A stretch of 64,000 nucleotides of DNA from Silurus meridionalis (taxonomy: Eukaryota > Chordata > Actinopteri > Siluriformes > Siluridae): the NCBI RefSeq assembly GCF_014805685.1, contig NC_060887.1, positions 28,279,463 to 28,343,462 on the forward strand, given 5' to 3'. Below, in pieces: positions 13,026 to 26,256 of the stretch (the first letter of the stretch is position 1; each line of letters starts with the position of its first letter). Made by a program: the position numbers and the translations under genes. Below the pieces are notes generated by a model, which searched no databases, was not told the DNA's origin, and worked only from the letters and a program-made list of their open reading frames with translations.

Positions 13026-13108
<83 letters not shown>

Positions 13109-14365
13109 ACCAGGTTAAAAAAGAATAGAGATTTAATGAACATTCTTTAATCGTTATTATACACTGTAGCATACATTGCATTGTGTATTAGCATTAAATA
13201 CCAAGTAATAACTGGAGGTTACACTGAGATCTGAGTGCATCTTATCAATAATTAAAGCATCTTTTATTGGTTTGGCTATTATTCATAAGGCATAAATATG
13301 CTATGTCTTCCCTTTCGAGCTGTTGTAAAGGTTTAGGAGCTGTCTAATGAATTCAGTGCAAGTTTTTATCTATAGTGGTCTGCGTTTTAAGCTCTACAGA
13401 AAAAAAAGAGCTTTGACACTCAAATGAACTTAACTTGGGTAGAAATTGTGAAATGGATTAAACGATTGTGCTTAAGTGTTATAGAAGGTGTAAAAATTCA
13501 ATAACAATAACAATATGTTGTATATACACAAATATATGTTTCTGGAGTCTGAAAAACACACTGTTATCTTCAGTAATTCCTGCCTGAAGATTAATTTGAG
13601 AGAGCCATCGTATCAGCATTATATAGGCCCTTTTCACAGCTACACACATGCTAGACTGTCAGTTCAGGACAGCAGCTTGATATTGATTGGTTCAGACACA
13701 TCACATCACATGTTTGCATGTCTGAGTTCCCTTTAATGGATTGATTTGGCATTGTTTAGGAAACACTGTGTGCCATGTTACGCATTGGAAATAGCCAGAA
13801 GTCACATTACGTTACATAACACAATCAGTGATTTTGAGATCAATAATCTCTCTTGCTCTCTTACTACAATTAGAAGGAAATGGCCTACAGAACAATGTGT
13901 GACATTTGTGACATTTAGTTCATTACATAATTCAATTTTACTTTGCAAGATTTGATCTAATACAGTGTAATAAAGCTATACTTAGAGTGGTACAATGTTT
14001 AATGTTGAAAGTCAAATTTGAATTGCTTTATAATCCACGAAAAAACGAATATAACAAGTAACTCTCATAACATTCTGTTCAAGTAAAACATTTGATGTAT
14101 TTATAGCTGCCTACAAGAATCATTTTGCTCAAAGCACCTTAAGTATGGAACATGAAAGTGCATTTACATCGATTATATAACGCAGGAAGTAATACGATGA
14201 CCAGCAACTATTCTTCTTCATGGTCCATTAGAACTGTAAAAGACTTTTTGCCTCTTATGAGTAAAAATGAACACGGCTTTGCACAAATAGTTAGGGATGT
14301 ACTTTATAATAGTGGTAATGATTTCTCTAATGCAGTGTAAAGGCAATGAGAAAATTGCAATAGCT
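12135..14365. other. Intergenic DNA with one (TA)n tract
   Basis: No gene recognised. The only structure seen is the (TA)n run at 13,027-13,106. Confidence 0.5.
13027..13106. repeat. (TA)n microsatellite, about 80 bp
   Basis: Uninterrupted TA dinucleotides. Confidence 0.95.
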
Positions 14366-14368
14366 ACT

Positions 14369-14490
14369 GCTGGGCCCCTGAGCAAAAACCTCAACCAGGA
14401 ACTGCTCAGCTATATGCTTGCCTTGTAATTGTAAGTCATTTAGGATCAAACATCAGACAACTGAATATGAATGGCAGGTTAATGCAGATG
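14369..14490 (+). repeat. Fragment of fish SINE-like repeat
   Basis: Contains 'GGGCCCCTGAGCAAAAACC' and 'TTGTAAGTCATTTAGGATCA', matching the repeat family also seen at 50,885-51,000 and 56,391-56,530, with decay. Confidence 0.4.
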
Positions 14491-14769
14491 AATTAATGTG
14501 CTTTAATACTACCAAGGCAGTTATAAAAATAAATTTGCACAGTGATACTTGCATATGGAGTTTGCTTATTAAAATAAACAGAAAACAATAATCATTTATT
14601 CATTTATTCATCAAAAGTCATAGTTGATCTAGAGCTGAGTGGACTGGGTATGAGGCAGAAAACATTACCAGTCAAAATACACACAAGCACAAGCACAAAT
14701 TCATTTATACCCAAAGGCAATTCAGAGCAGTCAATCCACCCACCAACTTATTTTCAGTTGGTAATCATT

Positions 14770-17045
14770 AATTTCATAAAGTTTTTGGAAATAAGTACTT
14801 CTTACATTGAGTTAAAAAGAACCACACCACACATTTTTGTTGAAAATCAATTTTGACACTTTTTTTTTTTATTTCTTTGGATATGTGGTCAAAATGGAAT
14901 GCCATGGTTTGTCTTACTCACAGCAAGTTTATTTGTTGAATTGGTTGTATGTATCTCAAAGCGTAGGCTGTCTGTACAATCCCACTGATTCTGTGAGTAG
15001 CACTGATTAGAGTGTGTCTACATGCAGCATGCAGTAGTGTAATACAGAGCAGTGATTACTGCACCCCACCAACTATAAGCTGCCATACAAGCTTGGTGTT
15101 AATTACACCCCAGCCATGATCTCCATATCCTCCTTCACTGAGCATGAACTTCAGCTTCCATTATCTCAGTCTGTCTCTGCAGCTGCAGGGTAAAACATAG
15201 CTATTCTGAATATAAGAAACCTTGTTTAGAGTTGGAAAGATAAGCAATATTTGATTAAAGGCAGCTCGCTTGTTTATAGCTGTTAAATGAATGCGTCTTT
15301 AAACACTATGGTCCTAATTTACTGAAGAGTTTGATGTGTAAAGTGTGCAAACTTAAAAAAAGAATTGTTTAATATAATTGTCCATCAATGAGAAAAATAG
15401 TATATTTGTACTATTTTGCTTTTGTTGTCTCATTGACTATACTGTGCCTCCAGAAGTTATTCACTGTCTGATGATAATTTCTTTTTTGTTTGTTGCAACA
15501 TCGAAATTAAGCATATCAGAATTGTGATTGTATAGACAATCTATTAGCCACAATCAAAAATCCACACTCTAGAGGTCCATAAAAAACATAATGAAAAGCT
15601 GCTTGAATGAAAGTATTTGCCATCTCAGAGTGACTTGAATTTTACAGCAGTTATATAGTTGTTATCTTAGATATTTATATTTTTTCCAATTATAATTAAT
15701 GAGTCAGTAGACAGTATTTTGAGATCATGCCACAGATGTTCAACTGGTTTAAACTGATTTAAATCTGTAGACAAAATCAGTAATCACAAAATTTTAAAAT
15801 AAAAATAAAGTAAAAAAGGGGTCTCAGGATTATTACTTACTAATACAACTGTAAATGTAATTCCTTATATACACCTACAGTATGATTAAAGTTCACACTT
15901 TTAATATAAAATACATTTTATTTCAAAATTTGTATCATATTATAAACATATTTTGAACATATTGTGTGGTATTCAATCTGCAGAATATGTGGATGAATTA
16001 CATCAGAAGCATTATTTTCTGTTTCATTTGGAAATTGAAAGTTTAATGGCTGAAGGAGTGGGAACTCCATAACAAGCAAGGCAGTTGAGTGGGTCAGCAG
16101 TTACTAAGTGTTATATTTCCACTTTCTTGGAACTAGCAACATTGAGGCACTGTAATTTTGGATTCCTGGCTCATTTTTGGAGCTCAAATCCCCATAAATG
16201 TTCTGAGTGGATTCAAGGTCATTATTCAGTATTATGTAACCCACCATTGTCTATAAATGTGGTCTTTTTACATTTATGGCATTTGGCAGATGTCCTTATC
16301 AAGGGCAACTTAGACAAATTTCTATATAAATACATTCTGATACTGATTCACCTCTGTTGGAGAGAAAATAGGAAGAAAAAAAATGTATACATTCATGAAA
16401 TATATAAAATCTTCCTAAATACTGAAGCAGGTAAAAAAAATTAAGGCAAACGGAAAACTTTGCCCATATACATTTTTTTGTTCCTTTTTTGTACAAATTA
16501 GTTTAGATCAAGACAAAAACAGCTTTAATTAAAAAAAAAGAGCACAAACGACCTGATTTCATAAGCCAATTCAACACAAGCAACTTTAGATTGTTTCCCA
16601 TTGTTTCCAGGAAGCCTGAAGCCAGTCTTGAAGGTTAAATATAGATGAATTATGATCCACTTACATTATAAATATACAATTTACAAGCATACTGCATGCA
16701 TTATCCATTGCATTAGATAATTTATAATCTCTTATTTGATATGTCTTTCTCTCTTATGCTTGATAACTGATAATAAAACTGCAGTCAGGAAATCATGGCC
16801 CTCTAGTCAAAGCTGTCCAGTGTGCATGAAGACAGAGAGCAAGAGTCCCTAGTGTGATAGTCTGTACAGACAGCTCATTGATTGTGCATGATCTCTTAAA
16901 TGAAACCAGACACGTTACAGTCTGAGGAAGTAGTGCTATTGCAACCATAATGTACAATCCTAATGCACTTAAATTTGCATGGTAGAATATGAGCACTTAA
17001 ATGTTTATAATAGATAAATAAATGTTTTCCTTTTATTTCTCTGAC
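14770..17045. other. Intergenic DNA, nothing beyond a short repeat fragment
   Basis: About 2.3 kb. Only 16,262-16,325 is recognised: it carries the inverse of the 'CTGCCAAATGCCATAAATG' end of the fish SINE-like repeat. Confidence 0.4.
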
Positions 17046-17049
17046 ACGT

Positions 17050-17215
17050 AGCACCTAAATTGATGTGTTTTTGCATCCAGCTTCTGAGGTTCGATCCTGA
17101 GCTCAGATTACTGTCTGTGTGGGGTTTTGCATGTTCTCACTGTGTTTTCTTTAGTCACTCTGCTATGCTCCCTCCTTCCAGAAAACAACTTGCCAGTAGG
17201 TGAGTAGGTTATTTA
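17050..17215 (+). repeat. Fragment of a common fish interspersed repeat
   Basis: Contains a 'GAGGTTCGATCCTGAGCTC' box and 'TTTTGCATGTTCTCACTGTG', a decayed form of a widespread fish repeat. A related fragment is at 56,840-57,110. The family name is uncertain. Confidence 0.4.
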
Positions 17216-17564
17216 CAATCGAGCAAATGAGTAATGGGTTAGCTAAAATAAAGCTCTTCAAGTCCTATTTCAGTTACTGTTTTATTTGTGGGACATATCA
17301 ATACATAAGATAACCGCATGAACCAAATCCCAATTATATTTTGTAGATTGTTCCTGTAACTCTTATCAATCATTCAAATTAGAGGAACCCTACAGACAAT
17401 GTAAATTGTCAATGTTGCAATACACACTATTGTGGAATAGAAACCACTACAGGGTCTTTTGTTAGCACTCATTCTTCATCAGAATAAGAACTTCCCTGTG
17501 GACACTACATCCTTTTACAAGGTCAGGGTCAGGACTCTGGCTTTGATGCTCCAGTGTATACAGT

Positions 17565-17566
<2 letters not shown>

Positions 17567-17628
<62 letters not shown>
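17567..17628. repeat. (AC)n-(AT)n microsatellite
   Basis: About 25 AC units passing into AT units. Confidence 0.95.
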
Positions 17629-17629
<1 letters not shown>

Positions 17630-17633
17630 ATAT

Positions 17634-17898
17634 ATACAACCCATATTTAAAAATAGGGGGGGATGCAGTGTAAAATGTAAATAAAATAACGCTTATTTGA
17701 TATATTTTACATTTTATGATGTGGCAAAATTATATATCAAATATATCCAGTATGCAGTTTAGCACTGTCTTGCTGAAATATGCAAGGCCTTCTCTGAAAA
17801 AGACATTGACCGGATAGAAGCATATGCTGTTCTAAGTCCTGTAAACACTTTCCAGCACTGGAGTCTTTGCAAATGAATGTTGAGAAACATTATTACAA

Positions 17899-17905
<7 letters not shown>
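17634..17905 (+). mobile_element. Remnant of a Tc1-like element
   Basis: After TATA it starts CAACCCATATTTAAAAATAG and GATGCAGTGTAAAATGTAAA, a decayed form of a fish Tc1 terminal repeat. It then keeps an inverse piece of the transposase 'QDNA' region near 17,755-17,830 (inverse of GCATATTTCAGCAAGACAGT). Most of the element is deleted. A (TA)n tract (17,906-17,959) follows directly. Confidence 0.5.

Positions 17906-17959
<54 letters not shown>
17906..17959. repeat. (TA)n microsatellite
   Basis: About 54 bp of TA units. Confidence 0.95.
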
Positions 17960-17964
<5 letters not shown>

Positions 17965-18079
17965 TTTATTTATATATATACATATATATAATTTTTCGGT
18001 ACAGGTCTTGTAGTGCAAAAAAACCTATTGTAATTGTAGGGATTTTTATTATTATTTTTCCACCCTGTAACCGTTCGTG

Positions 18080-18990
18080 CAGACTAAACTGTAAGGCTTG
18101 GAGACTTAAAACTTGGCCAGATGGTAGAGCTCAATTTGGGGAGAGGTTGACAAAGTATCAACCAAATTGGCCAAAGAGGGCGCTACAGTCCAAAACAACA
18201 TAATTTCCCACCTTTTTGGCCCTAGTTCATACACTTTGCTGTTGACAAAAAGTTGGGTCAAAACAAAGAAAATATATAACTACGTACCCTTTCCTCTGGC
18301 ATGCAGTGTCACTGTCCAATGTGCCACAAGGCTCTATTCGGACCTTCACATATCTTAAAAAAAACATGTCAGCCATTGGTCAATGATTTTGAGCACCTAT
18401 TCCAAAAGGCTAATGAAGGCCAATATAAACAAAACTATAAACAATCAAATTGTTCATTAATTATTCACAATCGTGTTAAAAACCTTCTTTTGCTAACTCG
18501 TCCTAGGTTTTTTTGCCCAATCAGAACCAAACCAGTGCAGACATGTTCACTGGACAGGGACTTTCAACTCATTGTTGCAAAGGGTCGCCAAAAGCGGGCC
18601 CACTTTTATCAAAATGGCTATAACTCATGAGCGGAATAAGATATCTTCACCAATCTTCGAACACGTGTATGAGCTCAATCTTTGATATAAAAAAAAAAGA
18701 AGAAAGAAATGCAGAGCTTGGTGGCGCTATAAAAAGGGCAATAACTAATCAACCTGGCATGCAGTGTCTGTGTCCAATGTGCCACAGGGTCTAAGAGAAC
18801 GTTTGTGTAGCTCAAAAAACATGGCCGCTTTTGGCCAATGAATTTCAAGCACCTATTACACAAGGTCGATCTGAATGAAACTAGATGGGCATGTTCCTAA
18901 TGTTTTTTTCTTATGAGCCTCAATGCCTTAAGTGCTTGAACCCCAGTAATCAGTGCTTGCAGCTATATTTAAACATGCACAACAAAGTCA
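18080..18990. repeat. Unidentified interspersed repeat with two internal related blocks
   Basis: Blocks 18,298-18,402 and 18,756-18,861 are alike (both begin GGCATGCAGTGTC, include CCAATGTGCCACA and end near GCACCTATT). The region has a 'GGCGCTA' motif at least twice. No protein is encoded. The style matches non-coding fish repeats, but I cannot name it. Confidence 0.5.
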
Positions 18991-19204
18991 GGGGTATAAA
19001 AATAGAAAAAAAAGCACAGTGTCACTGTGGCTACTTACTCTCTACCGGAAATAGGATTTATTTTGCGCATGCATTAAAAGCAATTTTGTTTTGCATTTCT
19101 TCCCACTAACACACCGAAATTTACCTGAACCGTGACTTAAAAAACAAGGTACGTATAGAGATTCATGAATTTTGTGCACTGTTACACTCCTAATATATGC
19201 TTAT

Positions 19205-19505
19205 ATAAACTGCAGCACTTGTGGAGTTTATTGGGTCTTCAGTGGTCAATAATTATCAAAAGTGGTCCAAGGTAGGAACAGTGGTGAACCAGCGACTGGA
19301 TCATGGCCGGGCAACGGCTCACTGATGCACGTGGAGAGCAAAGGCTGGCCCGTGTGGTCCAATCCAACAGGAGAGCTACAACAGCTCAAACTGCTTAAGA
19401 ACTTAATGCTGTTAATCCTCGACAGGTCACGACTGCAGCATAGGGAGAACCAACACAATATCAGGCAGGTGGACAAAATGTTATGCTTGATCAGTGGCCA
19501 TAAAG
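19205..19505 (+). mobile_element. Truncated Tc1/mariner-like relic with right terminal repeat
   Basis: The plus strand carries a transposase N-terminal fragment (SKVGTVVNQR around 19,264-19,293) and ends with GGCAGGTGGACAAAATGTTA, a decayed terminus. The matching other end of this family, ACTGACCAGGCATAACATTA, is found alone at 57,271. The middle of the element is deleted. Confidence 0.6.
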
Positions 19506-19515
19506 CTATGCCTAG

Positions 19516-19518
<3 letters not shown>

Positions 19519-19568
<50 letters not shown>
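19519..19568. repeat. (AC)n microsatellite
   Basis: About 25 AC units. Confidence 0.95.
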
Positions 19569-20525
<957 letters not shown>

Positions 20526-21416
20526 TTGAGTGTATGGACTTAATAGAGAAAATCATAAATGAAGAGCACACCCCACACTTTGAGAACCACCAGTCTTCTA
20601 CAATTGGCACACTAGATCTTGCTAATTGAAGATATCAGTTGAGGTATATTACTTTGAGGGTAAATGGCATCTCAAATTATGTGTTCCTTTTTGTGAATGG
20701 GTCCAATGAATAAGCAAAAGATAATAAATCTTCTATAATCTTCTACAAGCGTCTGTATTTCTTTCTAGGCAGAACTCCTGTATGTTGTGGGCAACAGTCC
20801 ACTTAGCAATTCACAAGCTCCTGGAAGACAATGTGGACTCAGACTAGGCTATATGGGATTACAAAATATATGTAGGTTTAAGACAAGGTGTTATAAGCCA
20901 TCTTCAAACTCATCTCGTTTACAAATTTAAATTAATTTAAAATCAGCAAATTGTCCTAAGGCTACAGTAACAAGAGGCAGTGGATGCTCTAAGACCACAA
21001 TAATCAGTAAATGGACAGAGGTGGCAAAAGTACACACATCCTTCACTTAAGTAGAAGTACAGATACTCATGTTTTAAAATACTCTGGAAAATAATGTTAA
21101 GTACTGACTATACTTTTTTACTCAAGATAAAGTAAAAAAGTCTGGGCTCTGACATGTAATTAATTAAAAAGTAGCCATTATTACTACCTTTTTAAGCATC
21201 ACACTATTAACTGGACCACATGTCATATAGATATTAGGGCTGTCAATCGATTAAAACATTTAATCATGATTAATCGCATGATTGTCATTAGTTAGATTAA
21301 TCGCAATTTAATCGAACATTTTAATCTGTTCTAAATGTACCTTATATAATTGGTTTCAGGTTGTTAATACTCTTATAAACATGGGCATGAACAAATATGG
21401 ATGCTTTATGCAAATG

Positions 21417-24400
21417 TTCTTCTTCTTCTTCTTCTTTCAGCTGCTCCCCTTATGGGTCGCCACAGCGGATCATCCGTCTCCATACTACTCTGTGCTCTAC
21501 ATCTGCCTCTTTTAAATCAACTACCTGCATGTCTTCCTTCATCACATCCTTTAACCTCCTTTTTTTGGCCTCCTCTTTTCCTCCCTACTGGTGGAAAAAC
21601 CTCAACATCTTCAGCTCTGCTACCTCCAGTTCCACCTCCTGTCTTTTACACAATGCCACTGTCTCGAAACCATTCAACATCGCAGGTCTCACCACAGTCC
21701 TATAAACTTTCCCTTTCACTCTTGCAGATACCCTTCTATCACATATCACAATAGCCACTATTCTCCACCCACTCCACCCTGCCTCTTTTCTTTACTTCTT
21801 TTACACACTCTCCATTACTTTGAACTGTTGACCCCAGGTACCTGAACTCCTCCAACCTTCTCCACCTCTTCCCCCATGCAACCGCACCACTCCACTGCCC
21901 TCCCTCTGCACCACCCCTTACATACTTCTCTGACACACCAGACTATATACAACATACAGTGAGGAAAATAAGTATTTGAACACCCTGCTATTTTGCAAGT
22001 TCTCCCACTTAGAAATCATGGAGGGGTCTGAAATTGTCATCGTAGGTGCATGTCCACTGTGAGAGACAGAATCTAAAAAAAAAAAAATACAGAAATCACA
22101 ATGTATGATTTTGAAACTATTTATTTGTATGATACAGCTGCAAATAAGTATTTGAACACCTGAGAAAGTCAATGTTAATATTTGGTGCAGTAGTCTTTGT
22201 TTGCAATTACAGAGGTCAAACGTTTCCTGTAGTTTTTCACCAGGTTTGCACACACTGCTGGAGGGATTTTGGCCTACTCCTCCACACAGATCTTCTCTAG
22301 ATCAGTCAGGTTTCTGGCCTGTCGCTGAGAAACACGGAGTTTGAGCTCCCTCCAAAGATTCTCTATTGGGTTTAAGTCTGGAGACTGGCTAGGCCACGGC
22401 GGAACCTTGATATGCTTCTTACAGACCACTCCTTGGTTATCCTGGCTGTGTGCTTCGGGTCATTGTCATGTTGGAAGACCCAGCCTCGACCCATCTTCAA
22501 TGCTCTAACTGAGGGAAGGAGGTTGTTCCCCAAAATCTCGCAATACATGGCCCCGGTCATCCTCTCCTGCAGAAAAACACCCTCAAAGCATGATGCTACC
22601 ACCCCCATGCTTCACAGTAGTGATAGTGTTCCTGGGATGGTACTCATCATTCTTCTTCCTCCAAACACATTTAGTGGAATTATGACCCAAAAGTTCTATT
22701 TTGGTCTCATCTGACCACATGACTTTCTCCCATGACTCCTCTGGATCATCCAAATGGTCATTGGCAAACTTAAGACGTGCCTGGACATGTGCTGGTTTAA
22801 GCAGGGGAACCTTCCGTGCCATGCATGATTTCAAACCATGACGTCTTAGTGTATAACCAACAGTAACCTTGGAAACGGTGGTCCCAGCTCTTTTCAGGTC
22901 ATTGACCAGCTCCTCCCGTGTAGTTCTGGGCGGATTTCCCACCTTCCTTAGGATCATTGAGACCCCACGAGGTGAGATCTTGCATGGAGCCCCAGTCTGA
23001 GGGAGATTGACAGTCATGTTTAGCTTCTTCTTCTATTTTCTAATGATTGCTCCAACAGTGGACCTTTTTTCACCAAGCTGCTTGGCAATTTCCCCGTAGC
23101 CCTTTCCAGCCTTGTGGAGGTGTACAATTTTGTCCTTAGTGTCTTTGGACAGCTCTTTGGTCTTGGCCATGTTAGTAGTTGGATTCTTACTGTATAGGGT
23201 GGACAGGTGTCTTTATGCAGCTAATGACCTCAAACAGGTGCATCTAATTTAGGATAATAAATGTAGTGGAGGTGGACATTTTAAAGGCAGACTAACAGGT
23301 CTTTGAGGGTCAGAATTCTAGCTGATAGACAGGTGTTCAAATACTTATTTGCAGCAAATCTATAAACTATTTATTTGTATCATACAAATAAATAGTTTAA
23401 AAATCATATATTGTGATTTCTGGATTTTTTTTTTTTTTAGATTATGTCTCTCACAGTGGACATGCACCTACGATGACAATTTCAGACCCCTCCATGATTT
23501 CTAAGTGGGAAAACTTGCAAAATAGCAGGGTGTTCAAATACTTATTTTCCTTACTGTATACAATACCACAAATCCTCTCTCGGCACCCTGTCGTATGCTT
23601 TCCCTAAATCCAAAACACACAATGCAACTCCTTCTGACCTTCATCTATACTTCTCCATCAACATTCTCAAAGCAAATAATGCTTTTTAAAAACTCCACTG
23701 CCATCTCTTCTAAACATCTCCATGATTCTACCGGTATGTCATCTGGTCCAATCGACTTTCCACTCTTCATCCTCTTAATCACTTTCTTCTTACTAATCCT
23801 ATCCACTTCCTGCCTTACCATCTACACATCATCCAATCTTCTCTTTATCGTATTTTCCTCGTTCATCAGCTTCTCAAAATACTATCTCCATCTTCTCAAC
23901 ACACTCTACTCACTAGTCAACACATTTCCATCTTCATCCTTTAATTGCAGCACATCCTTCCCAGCTCGGTTCCCCTGCCTGGTTGATCGGAACAAATCCT
24001 TTTCTCCTTCCTTAGTGTCAAACTTCTCATGCAGCGTATGCCTTTTCCTTGGCTTTCGCCACATCTCTCTTCACCTGCTGCTGCATTACCTAGTACTTTT
24101 GCCTACTTTTCTCATCACTCTGTCCTCCTTTCTATTTCCAGATGTCACACCAAATACCTTTCCAGTTGTCTCCCTTATCACTTCTGCAGTAGTTGCCCAA
24201 TCATCCAGCACCTCTTCACCACCACCGAACCCCTGTCTGACCTCTTCCCTGAACCACACACTACAGTCTTCCTCCTTCAGTTTCCACTATCTTATTATTC
24301 TTTCAGTCCTCACTCTCCTCCTCTTCTTTACCTCTGAATCCATCCTACAGACCACCATCCGATGCTGTCTGAATCCATCCTACAGACCACCATCCGATGC

Positions 24401-25380
24401 TGTCTAGCTACACTGTCCCCTGCCAACACCTTACAATCTCCAATCTCCTTCAGGTTGCATCTCCTACATAGAACATTCTCCACCTGTGTGCACCTTCCTC
24501 CACTCTTATGTCATTCTATGTTCCTCCTTCTTCTTAAAATAAGTGTTCACCACTGCCATTTCCATCCTTTTAGCAAAATCTACCACCAACTACCTTTCCA
24601 CATTCCTCTCCTTAAGGCCATACCTACCCATCACTTCCTAATCATCTCTGTTCCCTTTACCTACATGGCCATTGAAGTCTGCCCCAATCACCAATCGTAT
24701 ATTCCTAGGTACACCTTCTACCATTTCATCTAACTCACTCCAGAGTTTTTCCATCTCCTCCATCTCACAACCCACTTGTGGTGCATAGGCACCAACTTCC
24801 AGCTTCACGTTCATAACCCTTTCAGAAACTCTGTTCACCTCCACTACACTCTTACTAAACTTTTTCCTCAAGATCCGTCAGGATACACTATTTCTCTTTC
24901 TATCCACATCATCAAGAACAGTTTAAACCCACCTTCAATGTTCCTGGCCTTTCCTGTTCTTGGCCCTTTCCACTTGGTCTCCTGAACACACAACATATCT
25001 ACCTTTCTCCTCTCCATCATATCAGATATTTCTCTCCCTTTACCAGTTATAGTACCAAAATTTAAAGTACCAACCCTAACCTCCACTCTCTTACACTCTT
25101 TTCCTGCCGTCTCTGTAGACGTCTTCCCCCTCTCCTTCTCCTCTTTCGGCCAACAGTAGCCCAATTTCCACCAGTACTCTGTTGGCTAACAAAACCTGTG
25201 GCAGTCGTTGATAACCCGGGACTGGCCCGATCCTGTATTAATTTCTGATTCGTGATCCGCATATTTAATTTGGCACATGTTTTACTCTCGATGCCCTTCC
25301 TAACGCAACCCTCCTCATTTATCCGGGCCTGGGACCGGCACTAAGAGTGCACTGGCTTGTGCAACCCTAATGGCTGGGTT
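21417..25380 (-). mobile_element. RTE-type non-LTR retrotransposon, copy A, split by a Tc1 element
   Basis: Minus-strand LINE with a (GAA)n 3' tail at 21,417-21,437 on this strand's left. It is flanked by a perfect 16-bp target-site duplication, ATGCTTTATGCAAATG, at 21,401-21,416 and 25,381-25,396. Coding fragments include the endonuclease start (VEVRVGTLNFGTITGKGREI, near 25,040-25,085), RLVIGADFNGHVGKGN (near 24,655-24,705) and a C-terminal region (21,739-21,936). Large parts of the reverse transcriptase are deleted and many frameshifts are present. A 35-bp exact tandem duplication occurs at 24,333-24,402. Copy B at 43,650-46,750 is more complete. The RTE assignment rests on the endonuclease and RT motifs and the simple-repeat tail. 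Confidence 0.8.
21957..23556 (-). mobile_element. Tc1-like transposon inserted in RTE copy A, nearly full length
   Basis: 1.6 kb flanked by TA duplications (21,955-21,956 and 23,557-23,558). The ends are CAGTGAGGAAAATAAGTATT and its inverse, AATACTTATTTTCCTTACTG. A minus-strand transposase is split over 22,583-23,017 and 22,372-22,608: helix-turn-helix part, then the first catalytic Asp in [20 protein letters not shown], then [18 protein letters not shown] with the second Asp. A deletion of about 30 bp after GGGSIML shifts the frame, so this copy is dead. A relative at 29,522-30,538 keeps that segment. Confidence 0.88.
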
Positions 25381-26256
25381 ATGCTTTATGCAAATGAATC
25401 TTTATTATTTGTGAAACCAGACTCAACATAGAGCATGACGACTAAATTTTCTTGTAAATGTTTTCAAGCAATTATGTAAATCATCAGGACACCAAACAGA
25501 ACCTTTGCTATGTTTCCACACAGACAGTTAATGAGGTTATAATTACATAATATTGATTACATAATCAGAAAATATTTGTTTTAAATGTAAACTGGTAGAC
25601 ATTTTTAGCTTTCTATTCATATATATATATATTATGCCTGTGAATCAAGTATTCACTGAGATTCAGGTTGTTTTGAGTGTGTTCCATTTAATTTAGCCTC
25701 TTTAATATTTATTTATCTTTATTTTTAACTAATGATTAACTAATTAACCAACTGTGAATAATAATAATAATTAATATTGACAGCCCTAATCAATATATCA
25801 ATACAAAATAAATAAAAAATTGTGTTCTTTAATTAATGTGTCCAGGCTGAACATCCACTATATAGAACACAAGCAGAGAAAAGATGATGATGATCAGGTG
25901 ATCAGGAATGTCTCTGTTCTCAGTCATGTTTACATCACTGACTCCCTCTGTCTCATCCACGTTAGCCTATGTGGAGATGTGTGATGTCTACATCTGTGGT
26001 GTGTGATAGAAAATGATACACCAGTGGTAGAATGAAAAAAAAAACACAATGACAGGAAATAGGTTGATAGGATAAAAACGGCATGCAATGAGAAGAGAAA
26101 TATTATTTCACCAAATATAACAACAATAATAATAAAAATAATTGTGTCAAAATGTAAATTTAAAAAGATAACTAAATAGTAAACTAAAGTACTGATACCA
26201 AAAAAATCTACTTAAGTAATGTAAATAAGTTTTTGTACTTCGTTACTTCCCATCTC

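Larger units (their letters stand above)
21235..25788. mobile_element. hAT-like element with TAGGGCTGTCAAT ends, level 2 of the nest
   Basis: The termini TAGGGCTGTCAAT and ATTGACAGCCCTA are perfect inverse copies (13 bp). The flanking 8-mers ATAGATAT and ATCAATAT differ at two positions, consistent with a decayed 8-bp target-site duplication of hAT elements. Without the RTE inside it, the element would be about 570 bp and AT-rich, with no transposase. Confidence 0.7.
21017..26256. mobile_element. hAT-type non-autonomous element, copy 3, split by a nested insertion
   Basis: The left part, 21,017-21,234 (AGAGGTGGCAAAAGTACACA), and the right part, 25,789-26,256 (ending ACTTCCCATCTC), together make one copy of the element at 11,381-12,134. 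The 4.6 kb between them is a second transposon that itself contains two more. Confidence 0.7.

Noticed and set aside
23595..24407. A 270-residue plus-strand open frame
   Set aside because: It is the reverse strand of RTE copy A; its Ser/Leu/Phe-rich content is the shadow of the Lys/Glu-rich LINE protein.
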